From the NCBI RefSeq assembly GCF_964204865.1, contig NC_135263.1:9717426-9781425 (forward strand): a stretch of DNA of 64,000 nucleotides, written 5' to 3'. A program made the translations under genes and the position numbers. The notes beneath the pieces were generated by a model. That model made no database searches, was not told the origin of the DNA, and saw only the letters and a program-made list of their open reading frames with translations. Shown here one piece after another: positions 1-10,019 of this stretch; position 1 is the stretch's first letter; each line of letters begins with the position of its first letter. The DNA is from Styela clava. Taxonomy: Eukaryota; Chordata; Ascidiacea; Stolidobranchia; Styelidae.

Positions 1-99
1 TAATTATTCGACCAATTGAAATTTTTAGTGGTCAAACATTGTATTTGTCGATAGAAGGTATATATTGCAAATATTTATTTGAAATATTTCGATGAAGTC

Positions 100-430
100 A
101 TGAAAATTGCGCACCTTGTTGTTCCGCGTTTGTTGCTAGCTGGTGGTCAGGCGAAGCTTGAGCGTTAGTAATGCGCTCGTCACCGCATTTCTGATTACCT
201 TCTATAGGTTCGAATCCGTGGGGATAGTTACCTTCGAGAGGATTGCTGAACTTCTCGTCAGCATAGGGTGGTCCACGTAACCGCCGGTCGGTTTCGGCTT
301 CCTCCACCATCAAGTCCGTGCATCTAAAACTAAAACTGGCTAACTAATCCCATACCCGACGTGGACTGGTAACTGGGCGAGAGGCGGTGGTTGGTAAACG
401 CGCGTCTAACGACATCTTTGATTAACCTGC
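100..430 (+). repeat. tRNA-derived SINE copy 1
   Basis: A B-box-like motif GGTTCGAATCC lies at 207-217, preceded by a tRNA-like stretch (GCGTTAGTAATGCGCTCGTC, about 160-179). The downstream body ends in the block GTGGACTGGTAACTGGGCGA (about 361-380) and GAGAGGCGGTGGTT. The same body and tail recur at about 3340-3530 and 6343-6530, and tail fragments occur near 54165 and 60297. A tRNA-like head with a shared body at several unlinked sites fits a SINE. The exact ends and the family name cannot be given from the sequence alone. Confidence 0.6.
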
Positions 431-1076
431 GTTGGCGGTGATTATAAGCATACGTTTAGTTCCCAAAAACAACAGGTCGGCGCGAGCCGATCGCATGAAT
501 AAAAAATGTGGGGCTCCACGCGGTGTTACGTAGAACGTCGTCTTTTGTTTATTCAACTTCCTAAAATTATTTATCCTATACTTCATTTTATAAGCGTTTA
601 TTTTGATTTACAGGTTTCTGACATAAAATACTCACAAGGATCCGAATATAATAAACTAGGCTTTTACCGCGCGCGATTTTTTTTTAGTTTTTTTTCTTAA
701 TGCGAATGTTTAACATAGTATTGGCTACACTCTAATATGCACACTTTTCTGTGCACAATTTTCTGGTGGAGGAATGAGCGATGTTATACTGGATTTCCCG
801 ATTTTATTTAATCCGAAGAGACGGAAATATACGTAGAGCCAAAATGTAATTTTTGCTAGGTATGATTTTGATCTCTCAAAAGTACCTCATTTGCAAATCC
901 TGCTCTTAGGCTCACGTTATAAAAGAAACTCTATTCAAAAAGGTAATTATTATGAATCACACAAGAATTATCGGTGTATTATATTTAACACTACACAAAA
1001 CACGTTGCTCTTCCTTTTCATTGTTCAATGTTCATTTGATCAAATCTGGTTCTCTAAATTGAAAATGCAGGAAAAC
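431..1076. other. Intergenic, no gene recognised
   Basis: AT-rich sequence with a T-run near 678-700. Open frames here are short and lack convincing splice sites or composition. Confidence 0.5.
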
Positions 1077-1277
1077 ATGAATAAAGCGTCATTATTGAGT
1101 TGCGGTATGTTTATTATTCTAATATATATACCAACACTCGATAAATCATTTTGTTGGCAAAAATCTGTTTTGAAATCAGATCAAGGTTGCATTGCGAAAT
1201 GCGTCACAATTTCTTTCGTGAACCATGATACAATCGATGAAGGTTTACAGCACATAATAAAAATGTTGGAAACGTAA
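1077..1277 (+). CDS. Candidate small secreted peptide, 66 residues
   Basis: The frame begins with ATG at 1077, just after an acceptor-like sequence (AAAATGCAG/GAAAAC), so the start may sit in a second exon behind an untranslated one. The product begins MNKASLLSCGMFIILIYI, a basic then hydrophobic run like a signal peptide. The remaining 40 or so residues carry three cysteines and an amphipathic tail ending KMLET. It converges on the secreted-peptide gene at 1378-1686. There is no family match. The frame is short, so it could be chance; the signal-like N-terminus is the main support. Confidence 0.3.
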   Translation: MNKASLLSCGMFIILIYIPTLDKSFCWQKSVLKSDQGCIAKCVTISFVNHDTIDEGLQHIIKMLET

Positions 1278-1377
1278 AACGATGGCTTATTTTATCTAGT
1301 ACTAAAGGAATATTGTGAAAACATTTCAAAGAATGAGTCAGGATAACGAAAAAAAATTATAAAAGAGGGACTTCCTT

Positions 1378-1686
1378 TCAACTACGTAAAATCGAAATAC
1401 TCTGACCTTCAAACAGGTTCTCAAACTTCTCCAGATCCATAGATTCACGAGGCACTGTAAAGAGATGTAAAATTGATATTGCTGAAATATCCACTGGTAC
1501 ATATACATATAACCAGCGTAACTATATCAATCCTTTAGCTAATATTGAACAATGCATACAATTCATAAAATGATACAAGTGCTACAACTTACCTTCTTTA
1601 TATCCATTGGCATTAAATGCCATAACTGACGAGTTCAAGAAGATCAGAATAAATGCAATTAAGCAAGTTAGAAATTTTACATTCAT
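1378..1686 (-). CDS. Two-exon secreted peptide precursor, 56 residues
   Basis: Exon 1 runs from 1686 down to 1593, exon 2 from 1454 to 1378. Exon 1 starts with ATG and encodes MNVKFLTCLIAFILIF followed by LNSSVMA, a textbook signal peptide with a likely cut after VMA. It ends at a strong donor (GAAG/GTAAGT). The 138-nt intron ends in a pyrimidine-rich acceptor (CATCTCTTTACAG/TGCC). The join is in phase 1 and gives ...GYKE-VPRESMDLEKFEN..., stopping after SILRS. The mature part is about 33 residues, without cysteines and with several acidic residues, so a peptide hormone, antimicrobial or matrix peptide are all possible. The family is not recognised. Signal peptide, consensus splice sites and a conserved frame across the join make a real gene likely. 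Confidence 0.65.
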
Positions 1687-1856
1687 TTTAATTTCTGGTA
1701 TATAGTGTGTTACCTCAGATAAACGAATCTATTAATCTGTTTTAGGTAAAAAAATTATCAAACCAAATTAATTATGCTTTAACCTAGTAATTTTTTGATT
1801 TTTGCTGTTTCAAATAGTTTGCTTGAAAGTACCACTAACACGATCCATAATGTTAG

Positions 1857-2122
1857 CTATCTTTTACTCTGAATAAGTATAAATTGAGCAGCTACTGTCC
1901 CAATAAAGTATCGGAATATCCCACTGAAGTTAAATGCTCTTGAATAGGCATTATAAGTGAAAATTGGTATCGTTTTCTGCATAAAGTCATAAATCATATT
2001 ATGCATCGATTTTTTTCTCTGCGCAAGTAAATTGTTCTCGGAAACAGGCAGACAAGGCAGGAAATCATTTGATTCAACCACCCTGTCAACAGACAGTGAT
2101 AGTTGTTTTCCGTGCATTAGCA
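1857..2122 (-). CDS. Unassigned terminal exon or small gene
   Basis: An acceptor-like site (GATTTCAACAG/TGCTAATG) opens a frame of about 86 codons that runs to TAG at 1857-1859. The first ATG is at 2117. The product has mixed, protein-like composition (…MHNMIYDFMQK…, …GIFRYFIGTVAAQF…), with a hydrophobic stretch near the C-terminus. It ends 20 bp from the left edge of the 2.8-kb duplication, so upstream exons could have been separated from it. No family is recognised. It lies upstream of, and on the same strand as, the secreted peptide gene. Confidence 0.35.
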
Positions 2123-3339
2123 CTGTTGAAATCTTTTTTCATCGGATTGTTCCCTTTTGACCACAGTTCCTATGCGGAGGTATTCCTCTGATGTAAGATG
2201 TTGCAAAAATACTTGTACGACAAATGAATCAAATTGACTTCTTGAACCGAGACGAAATAATCATCTCATATTTCCTTCTATGTCCTGACTAAAAAGAAAG
2301 ACAACCTCACTTGAAGTCAGTGCGTTTTAGTCATCATAATCGACGATAAATCATACATAATCCATTGTGAAAAATGTTATAAAGTATTGCATAATGTTAT
2401 AAAGTTTATCCTTATGCCACAATTCTTCCATATACGTTTGCAGAGCATCACGTTAAATTATGTCGAAACAACATCCACGTACACGACGCACGTTTTTGGC
2501 AGTGTGTGGCTGAATGTGCATATCCGTTAATATGACAAATCTATAATTTATCATATATATGAACTGATTTGTTGTTTTAACTAAGGTCAAATATAGATCG
2601 TGTATTGGATACGTTAGAATAGCCTCCGTGTTGTCAGGTTCATATCACGGATTGCTTTGATTTCATACACGATGATAGTGCAGTTGTTAGAACGCAAAAG
2701 TTTTTTATAAATGTTTTCAAATTCAAAAACATAATGCATCAATTCATGATCCCGATTCATTTGCCAAATCATTGCGAATCACAATCTGCTGAAATGGTGG
2801 TTAAACCATACGATTTCCTATTTCGGTCAACCCGTTTCCGAAAACAATCAATTTGACTAGAGATCGAGTCAATACATAATATATAAATATGATTACTATC
2901 ATCTGTCGAAACGTGGAAAAGCACCATTTTCACTGTCTACCCCGGTATCGTTAAATATATTGTCTCACCAACTTGCAGATTGCTCTTTCCCGACTACTTT
3001 TCCAAATTTGCTTTAATTAATGGAAGTGCTAGCAATTCGAAGTCCATTTTCAGATGTGAGATTTCATAAAGCTCAAAAAAAAAAAACATTGATTGTACAA
3101 ATATGTTGAGCCAGAAAGTATCATATTTAAAACCATAAATTATTTCAAATGTGGAAAGTTATCTTGGTTGCAATGTTTTCGGTAAAAATTGCCAAGATTT
3201 ATTTTCAAACACTTCGCTGTCAAATCTGACGTATTCTCGACTGGATTTGTACAAAATCGACTGATATTCTGAAACCAAAACTAATTTAGCTCCCGTATCT
3301 CATCATAATAAAATTTTTCAACCTCTTTTCTAATTGCCT

Positions 3340-3530
3340 GACCTCTGATCACCGTCTGTGGGTTCGAATCCATGGTGTGGTTCACGTAACCGCTGATCGG
3401 TTTTGACTTCCTCAACCATCAAATCCATGCATCCAAAACAAATAAATGGACCACGTGGACTGGTAACTGGGCGAGAGGCCGTGATTCGCCATATTCTTGA
3501 GCCATCTTATGCCTCATACATTTTGCGGTT
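3340..3530 (+). repeat. SINE copy 2, in duplication copy A
   Basis: B-box-like GGTTCGAATCC at 3361-3371, then the family body and the tail GTGGACTGGTAACTGGGCGA near 3457. It is shared with the duplicate at 6343-6530, so it predates the duplication. Confidence 0.6.
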
Positions 3531-3809
3531 TTGAGAACTGATGATTTTGGTTCCTTATATATATAAAAAATATTCGCGCTTCAGGAGTGTGTGTGCCAAT
3601 ATGGAGGTAACTAATTTTGTTCGCCTACTTTACATCAGGTTGTAGAAAGGGACTGAAACCTATGGGCAGGGGGTATATCCACTTGGCGCACACAAACAGT
3701 CTTCAAACTCGTGATATAACTAATCGGAATAGTGTTATGGCCTAACCCTAACCTGGTACACATGCTACGGGAGTACTAAAATATTAATTGTGAAACTTGT
3801 GTTCTATGC

Positions 3810-4127
3810 CAGGGCTACTCAACTGGCGGACCGCGGTCCGAATCCTGACCTTTCGAGTATTTGATTCGGACCGCACCTAATTCTTTATTTTAGATCATTA
3901 GCCCCACTTTTAATGTTTTCTTTTATAAAATGACTCTTGTAGTTTTGAATATATATGAAAAGAACTATAACACCATAATAAGCAATTTTGATTAAATAAT
4001 AATCATTAGCCGGTCGAGGAAGTGTGCGTTTTTAAGAATGCCGATATATAAATTCTGGAAAGACCGGAGCGAAATAATTTTGAAGTTTTGTATGCGGATC
4101 TTCGGTAAAAATAGTTGAGTAGCCCTG
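3810..4127. mobile_element. hAT-like MITE with 8-bp target duplication
   Basis: The ends are inverted copies, CAGGGCTACTCAACT at 3810 and AGTTGAGTAGCCCTG ending at 4127. They are flanked by the direct repeat TTCTATGC at 3802-3809 and 4128-4135. The other copy of the surrounding duplication has one uninterrupted TTCTATGC (6805-6812), an empty site. Length is 318 bp and no transposase is visible. The 8-bp duplication and CAGGG terminus fit the hAT superfamily. Confidence 0.9.
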
Positions 4128-5047
4128 TTCTATGCTATCTGAAATTGAATACATAAGTAAGCTTTCGTCTTCATTACTAAATGGCGGCCAAGTTAAAAGT
4201 AACTTGCATGATTTTTTTATTATTATTTTGTAACAGTTCCAATACAAACATTGATAGATAGTTCTAAAATTATATTTAAAAAATGAATTTTAACGCGGCC
4301 AATATCGTGTGACCAATCAGTTTTCTATTCGAAAATGAATTCATATCCTTGGGATTCTATTGCAAATCTTGGGATTTTTCAACAATTATCTTGAAAATAA
4401 CCGATCGACTGCAATAGAATGGGATCAATGTTACAATAACAGATCAAATTAATAACGCCAACAATGCCGAGAAAATATACAGCAACTAAACGTACGATAC
4501 GACGTGCGCAAACAGAAAACGCCAGCTTGTATGTCGTGAAATTTTCAAGATGGCAAAAAAGTCAATCCTGCTGCTTCAGGCAAATACTTGCCTCAACTAT
4601 GCGAGACAATGTTCAAATGTAGATACTGTGACGAATACCTATGTTGGGATTGGCATAATAAAGTTCCATGTTGGGTAGAAAATTGTTAAGCAATCTTTCT
4701 CATTCTTTATTATTCCGTTATTCGCTGATAAAATCGCAATCTGATTCATATTTTGTACGTTTTGCCATAATTTTATGAAGCTTAAGCTAGCAGTTAATGT
4801 CAAAACTTTGTGCAAACGTTGAATGCGTGACATCCGGTAGAATAATTATCTTCCGCAGGCATCTCGATGTAACGTGTTTGCGAATATAGCTATTAGCTAT
4901 GTTGCATTACCGCAATATACGTACCGAAGGGCGGAACGAGATTAATCATTGCTACTCGATTGTTCCCTTTTGAACACAGTTCCAATCTGAAAGTATTCAT
5001 CTGATATAAGATATTGCAAAAATACTTGTGCGACAAATGAATCAAAT

Positions 5048-5250
5048 GGTGACCGTACATTTGAACCCACGTACATTTGAACCCATGCGTATATCCACGG
5101 GTTCAATCTATATGCGGGTGCTAAAACCCATGGGTTAGGGTTAGTATGGGTTTAACTATCCGTGAAACAAAAAAAATTCCATAGGTGCAATAGCATACAG
5201 GTGCAATTGTGATGGGTTCAAATGTACGTGGGTTCAAATGTAATGGAACC
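5048..5250. mobile_element. 203-bp inverted-repeat element, 9-bp target duplication
   Basis: The ends are GGTGACCGTACATTTGAACC (from 5048) and, on the other strand, GGTTCCATTACATTTGAACC (from 5250). The direct repeat GAATCAAAT flanks it at 5039-5047 and 5251-5259, and duplication copy A has the empty site (about 2226-2234). Inside, the ACATTTGAACCCA motif is repeated next to each end, and the centre holds GGGTTAGGGTTAG. No coding capacity is seen. The 9-bp duplication would fit a Mutator-like element better than hAT, but the superfamily is not certain. Confidence 0.85.
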
Positions 5251-6342
5251 GAATCAAATTGGCTTCTTGAACCGAGACGAAATAATCATCTCATATTTCC
5301 TTCTATGTCCTGACTAAAAAAAATGACAATCTCACTTGAAGTCAGTGAGTTTTAGTCATCATAATCGACGATAAGTCATACATAATCCATTGTGAAAAAT
5401 GTTATAAGTTCATCCTTATGCCACAATTCTTTCATATACTTTTGCAGAGTATCACGTTAAATTATGTGGAAACAACATCCACGTACACGACGAACGTTTT
5501 TGGCAGTGTGTGGCTGAATGTGCATATCCGTTAAAATGACACATCTATAATTTATCATATATATAAACTGATTTGTTGTTTAATGTACTAAGGTCAAATA
5601 TAGATCGTGTATTAGATACGTTAGAATAGCCTCCGTGTTGTCAGGTTCATATCACGGATTGCTTTGATTTCATACACGATGAAAGTGCAGTTGGTACAAC
5701 GCAAAAGTTTTTTATAAATGTTTTCAAATTCAAAAACATAATGAATAAATTCATGATCCCGATTCATTTGCCAAATCATTGCGAATCACAATCTGTTGAA
5801 ATGGTGGTTAAACCATACGATTTCCTATTTCGGTCAACCCGTTTCCGAAAACAATCGATTTGACTATAGATCGAGTCAATACATAATATATATGATTACT
5901 ATCATCTGTCGAAACGTGGAAAAGCACCATTTTCACTGTCTACCCCGGTATCGTTATATTTGTTGTCTCACCAACTTGCAGCTTGCTCTTTTCCGACTAC
6001 TTTTTCAAATTTGCTTTAATTAATGGAAGTGCTAGCAATTCGAAGTCCTCTTTCTATGTGAGATTTCATAAAGCCCATTTTAGAAAAAACATTGATTGAA
6101 CAAATATGTTGAGCCAGAAAGTGTCATAATTGAAACCATAAATTATTTCAAATGTGGAAAGTTATCTTGGTTGCAATAATTTCGGTAAAAATTGCCAAGA
6201 TTTATTTCCAAACACTTCGCTGTCAAATCTGACGTATTCTCGACTAGATTTGTACAAAATCGACTGATATGCTGAAACCAAAACTAATTTATTTCCCGTA
6301 TCTCCTCATAGTAAAATTTTTCAACCTCTTTTCTAATTGCCT

Positions 6343-6530
6343 GACCTCTGATCACCGTCTGTGGGTTCGAATCCATGGTGTGATTCACGTAACCGCTGAT
6401 CGGTTTCGGCTTCCTCAACCATCAAATCCATGCATCCAAAACAAATAAATGGACCATGTGGACTGGTAACTGGGCGAGAGGCCGTGGTTCGCCATATTCT
6501 TGAGCCATCTCATGCCTCATACATTTTGCG
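6343..6530 (+). repeat. SINE copy 3, in duplication copy B
   Basis: Counterpart of the SINE at 3340-3530, with the B-box-like motif at 6364-6374 and the same tail. Confidence 0.6.
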
Positions 6531-7395
6531 GTTTTGAGAACTTATGATTTTGGTTCCTTATATATATAAAAAATATTTGCGCTTCAGGAGTGTGTGTACC
6601 AATATGGAGGTAACTAATTTTGTTCGCCTACTTTACATCAGGTTGTAGAAAGGGACTGAAACCTATGGGCAGGGGGTATATCCACTTGGCGCACACAAAC
6701 AGTCTTCAAACTCGTGATTTAACTAATCGGAATAGTGTTATGGCCTAACCCTAACCTGGTACACATGCTATGGGAGTACTAAAATATTAATTATGAAACT
6801 TGTGTTCTATGCTATCTGAAATTGAATATATAAGTAAGATTTCGTCTTCATTACTAATTGGGGGCCAAGTTAAAAGTAACTTGCATGATTTTTTTATTAT
6901 TATTTTGTAACAGTTCCAATACAAACATTGATAGATAGTTCTAAAATTATATTTAAAAAATGAATTCTAACGCGGCCAATATCGTGTGACCAATCAGTTT
7001 TCTATTCGAAAATGAATTCATATCCTTGGGATTCTATTGCAAATCTTGGGATTTTTCAACAATTATCCTGAAAATAACCGATCGACTGCAATAGAATGGA
7101 ATCAATGTTACAATAACAGATCAAATTAATAACGCCAACAATGCTGAGAAAATATACAGAAACTAAACAAAAGATACGACGTGCGCAAACAGAAAACTTG
7201 TAGCTTGTATGTCGTGAAATTTTCAAGATGGCAAAAAAGTCAATCCTGCTGCTTCAGGCAAATACTTGCCTCAACTATGCGAGACAATGTTCAAATGTAG
7301 ATACTGTGACGAATACCTATGTTGGGATTGGCATAATAAAGTTCCATGTTGGGTAGAAAATTGTTCAGCAATCTTTCGCATTCTTCATTATTCCG

Positions 7396-7854
7396 TTATT
7401 CGCTGATAAAATCGCAATCTGATTCATATTTTGTACGTTTTGCCATAATTTTATGAAGCTTAAGCTGGCAGTTAATGTCGAAACTTTGTGCAAACGTTGA
7501 ATGCGTGACATCGGGTAAAATAATTGTCTTCCGCAGGCATCTCGATGTAACGTGTTTGCGAATATAGCTCTGTTGCATTACCGCAATATACGTACCGAAG
7601 GGCGGAACGAGATTAATCATTGTGCCATTGAAAGCTTCACGTTTGGTAGTGACGCCTTCAAAGCTACATCGTATTAAATATTTGCCTATAAATTTGAATA
7701 GCGCATTGCAAGATCGTTGCGAAGGTGTGCATAGAAGTATATTCAGCAAATTCTCCTTATAAATGGTCAATTGCATGCACTCGTTAGGACTTGTCGATAG
7801 GGTCTTATCGCGCTTCAGATAAATCTGAAACGCCCTTTGTTCATTCTTTAGTGA
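7396..7854 (-). CDS. Open frame of about 150 codons across a duplication edge
   Basis: A continuous minus-strand frame ends at TAA in 7396-7398. It is open back to a TTG near 7857; the first ATG is at 7776 (…NECMQLTIY…), which would give 126 residues. The composition is protein-like, with an aromatic and basic C-terminal half (…VPPFGTYIAVMQQSY…), but I recognise no domain. The frame straddles the right edge of duplication copy B (7622). In copy A the corresponding stretch is broken by a small insertion that creates TAATAG near 4894-4899. It could be an exon of an old gene or a chance frame. Confidence 0.3.
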   Translation of the reverse strand, partial: SLKNEQRAFQIYLKRDKTLSTSPNECMQLTIYKENLLNILLCTPSQRSCNALFKFIGKYLIRCSFEGVTTKREAFNGTMINLVPPFGTYIAVMQQSYIRKHVTSRCLRKTIILPDVTHSTFAQSFDINCQLKLHKIMAKRTKYESDCDFISE

Positions 7855-8640
7855 CAAACGAATTAACTATTTTAGGCAATTTGGGAAACAGGATTACGGC
7901 ATTAAAACCGTGGACACTCGAAAAGGTTGACTGCCGACTAAATAGAATTTACCACTTTTCATGATCATGACAAATGGGATATCCAACTATATGAACAGCA
8001 TATTACAAAAAAATGCTTTGGAATATAACTATTTTGGGCAATTACGAATATCGGACTCCAGCAGTAATAATAATAATAATAGTAATACAGTAATAATACT
8101 CGAACGGATGACAGGTAACAAATGGAAGCTTGTCAAACGCACCCTACAAATTATCATATATTTAAATTTGTTACACGTAAAACAATTTTCGGAGATGTAA
8201 CACATAGGGTAGAAAAAATACAAGACTTTTTACAATCAATAATAAAAATAGAAACTTTGTGAAATACTTTTTATTGAATAGAATTAAATAAAATTTTTGT
8301 CGTGGAAGTACAAAGCGCAAGTTGAAGCAAAATTACTTTAATTACATTACTATAGTCACTGTCCGAGGTAATTTAACATTCGTCAAAATTATGAAACATA
8401 TATAAGCCAATGTGTGGACAGCATGTTACAGAAAAGTGCTTCATTTTTCAGTGGCAAACGAAAATAACTATTTTAGGCAATTTGAACGATCCATCAGTAA
8501 GGCTACCAGAATAGACACTCGAAAAGGTGTACAGCTAACGAATAGAAGCTTGCCGCACGCACGCAAGGTAATTTGACATTCATCAAGATTATGACAAATA
8601 GATCGCCAACAATACTGTTGAATGCATGCTTTACCGTTTT
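7777..8640 (+). repeat. Diverged monomers of the 440-bp repeat
   Basis: The sequence from CACTCGTTAGGACTTGTCGA at about 7779 matches that at about 10038, and the motifs TTTTAGGCAATTTG, CTCGAAAAGG and GCTTGTCAAACGCACCCTAC recur. These are older, more diverged members of the array at 10.0-14.0 kb, separated from it by the spacer at 8.64-10.02 kb. A short AAT microsatellite lies at about 8067-8090. Confidence 0.7.
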
Positions 8641-10019
8641 TTTTTTTTTTGAAGTAGGATTCTGAAATAAAAAATTTAGGAAAACTTGGTAACATATAAA
8701 GAATTAAATTCCGACCAGGAACATTCGTTTATATAACAAATGAACCAAAATCCCATCTCGGCGATCTCATGACATCCGCGCTTTATACGACATCGTGTTA
8801 CTTTAGTGACAGAATTATATTCAAGATTTATTTTCTTGCAGAATTTGGTGCTGGGAATTAGCGGCCAGGTCTGCGTAGATAGTTAAATGATGACTTTTGT
8901 GTGTGGCCAAGCGAAAAGTTCAAAATAATTGACAAAAAATAATGCGTATATAATTTCGGAATAGAGTTATTCGGAACAAAATTTTGCATTAATATGCAAT
9001 CTGCAACTGAAAACGTCCAACTCGAAATTTTTGCAATTCTCAAACTACAACATTACGATTGAGGAGATTTTATTCATTAAAACTCTGCATCACCCAATAT
9101 GAGTTGATGGGTAATATTGTTTGCATTTATGTGTAAACTGGTTATCAAAAAATCTTATTCGGCTAAATTCAACAAAGATGAAAAACATGGAATATTATTG
9201 TTTTCGCATTTTATTTGCATGGATCTGATGAACCCATGCTTGGCCCTACTGGGTTGGTGCCAAATTAAATTCTCAAAATCAACAATTTGCATATTCGGAT
9301 ATATATTTCAAAATTTCCCAAAATCAAGAATCTAATATTCGTACAATTCTAAATTTATATGATCCAAGCTCATTTGGTTCATCAATTTGATTCATTTTAT
9401 CTTTTGTGCAAACTAACCGTCTTATCTCTGGTTCACAGTTTCCGAATTTATAAAACACCTCTGAAAAAATTAGTGCGGCGTTATGCTCTTTTATAGATTC
9501 AACCGCATACTCTAGTGTAATGTATCTTTCTATTCATTCTGAAAGTACGTCAATGTCACCCAACATCTTTTCTCGGATAATGATGATTAATAAGCAAATC
9601 AAAGCAGAGTACGCTATAGTTAATCTTCTTTCGTTTGGGATTCAATTGTAGGTCGTCTACAAAATGTCTGTAGTGACTCCCTTTCTTTGGTGCCCCGAGC
9701 ACCTGCTTCTTGCTTATTGTCTAATTCAGCACTGTTCAATAAAGCTGTATAACACGGATAGTTCAACTGGGTAAGGAAGATGCAATTTGATGATAACCCG
9801 ACTCGATATGTAATTTCGATATAGATTGGATGCTTTCAATCAATTCGAACAAAGAAAACAAAATCATTTTTTTAATAAAAAAAATATTTATTTATTTTTA
9901 CAAAAAAGTTACAGAGTAGTCAACATTGAGTATTTCAACAAATTGAAATTAATTTGTATATAAAATCGCATTCCAATAAAATTTGACTGAATATTCTACC
10001 GAGCTTCCATGTGGACCCA
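8641..10019. other. Spacer between repeat blocks
   Basis: AT-rich sequence with poly-T and poly-A runs (8636-8650, 9875-9905) and only short open frames. No domain, RNA gene or transposon end could be supported. Confidence 0.5.

Larger units (their letters stand above)
2145..4951. repeat. 2.8-kb direct duplication, copy A
   Basis: The sequence beginning GATTGTTCCCTTTTGA at 2145 matches that at 4958, and the shared end (GAGATTAATCATTG) lies at 4938-4951 and 7609-7622. Similarity runs throughout, including a SINE (B box at 3361-3371), TA repeats, a CCTAACCCTAACC stretch near 3742, and the degraded frame near 4640-4945. Copy A alone carries the 318-bp hAT-like insertion at 3810-4127. Copies A and B abut with only about six bases between them, so this is a tandem duplication. 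Confidence 0.9.
4958..7622. repeat. 2.8-kb direct duplication, copy B
   Basis: Tandem partner of 2145-4951. It lacks the 318-bp element but has gained the 203-bp element at 5048-5250. Apart from these two insertions the copies have nearly equal length (about 2.49 and 2.46 kb), with scattered substitutions and small indels. Confidence 0.9.

Noticed and set aside
207..217. tRNA gene suggested by the B-box GGTTCGAATCC
   Set aside because: No acceptor or anticodon stems can be formed around it, and the repeat body that follows identifies a SINE.
3740..3755. Telomere-like CCTAACCCTAACC
   Set aside because: Only two units, present in both duplicate copies; not a telomere or interstitial array.
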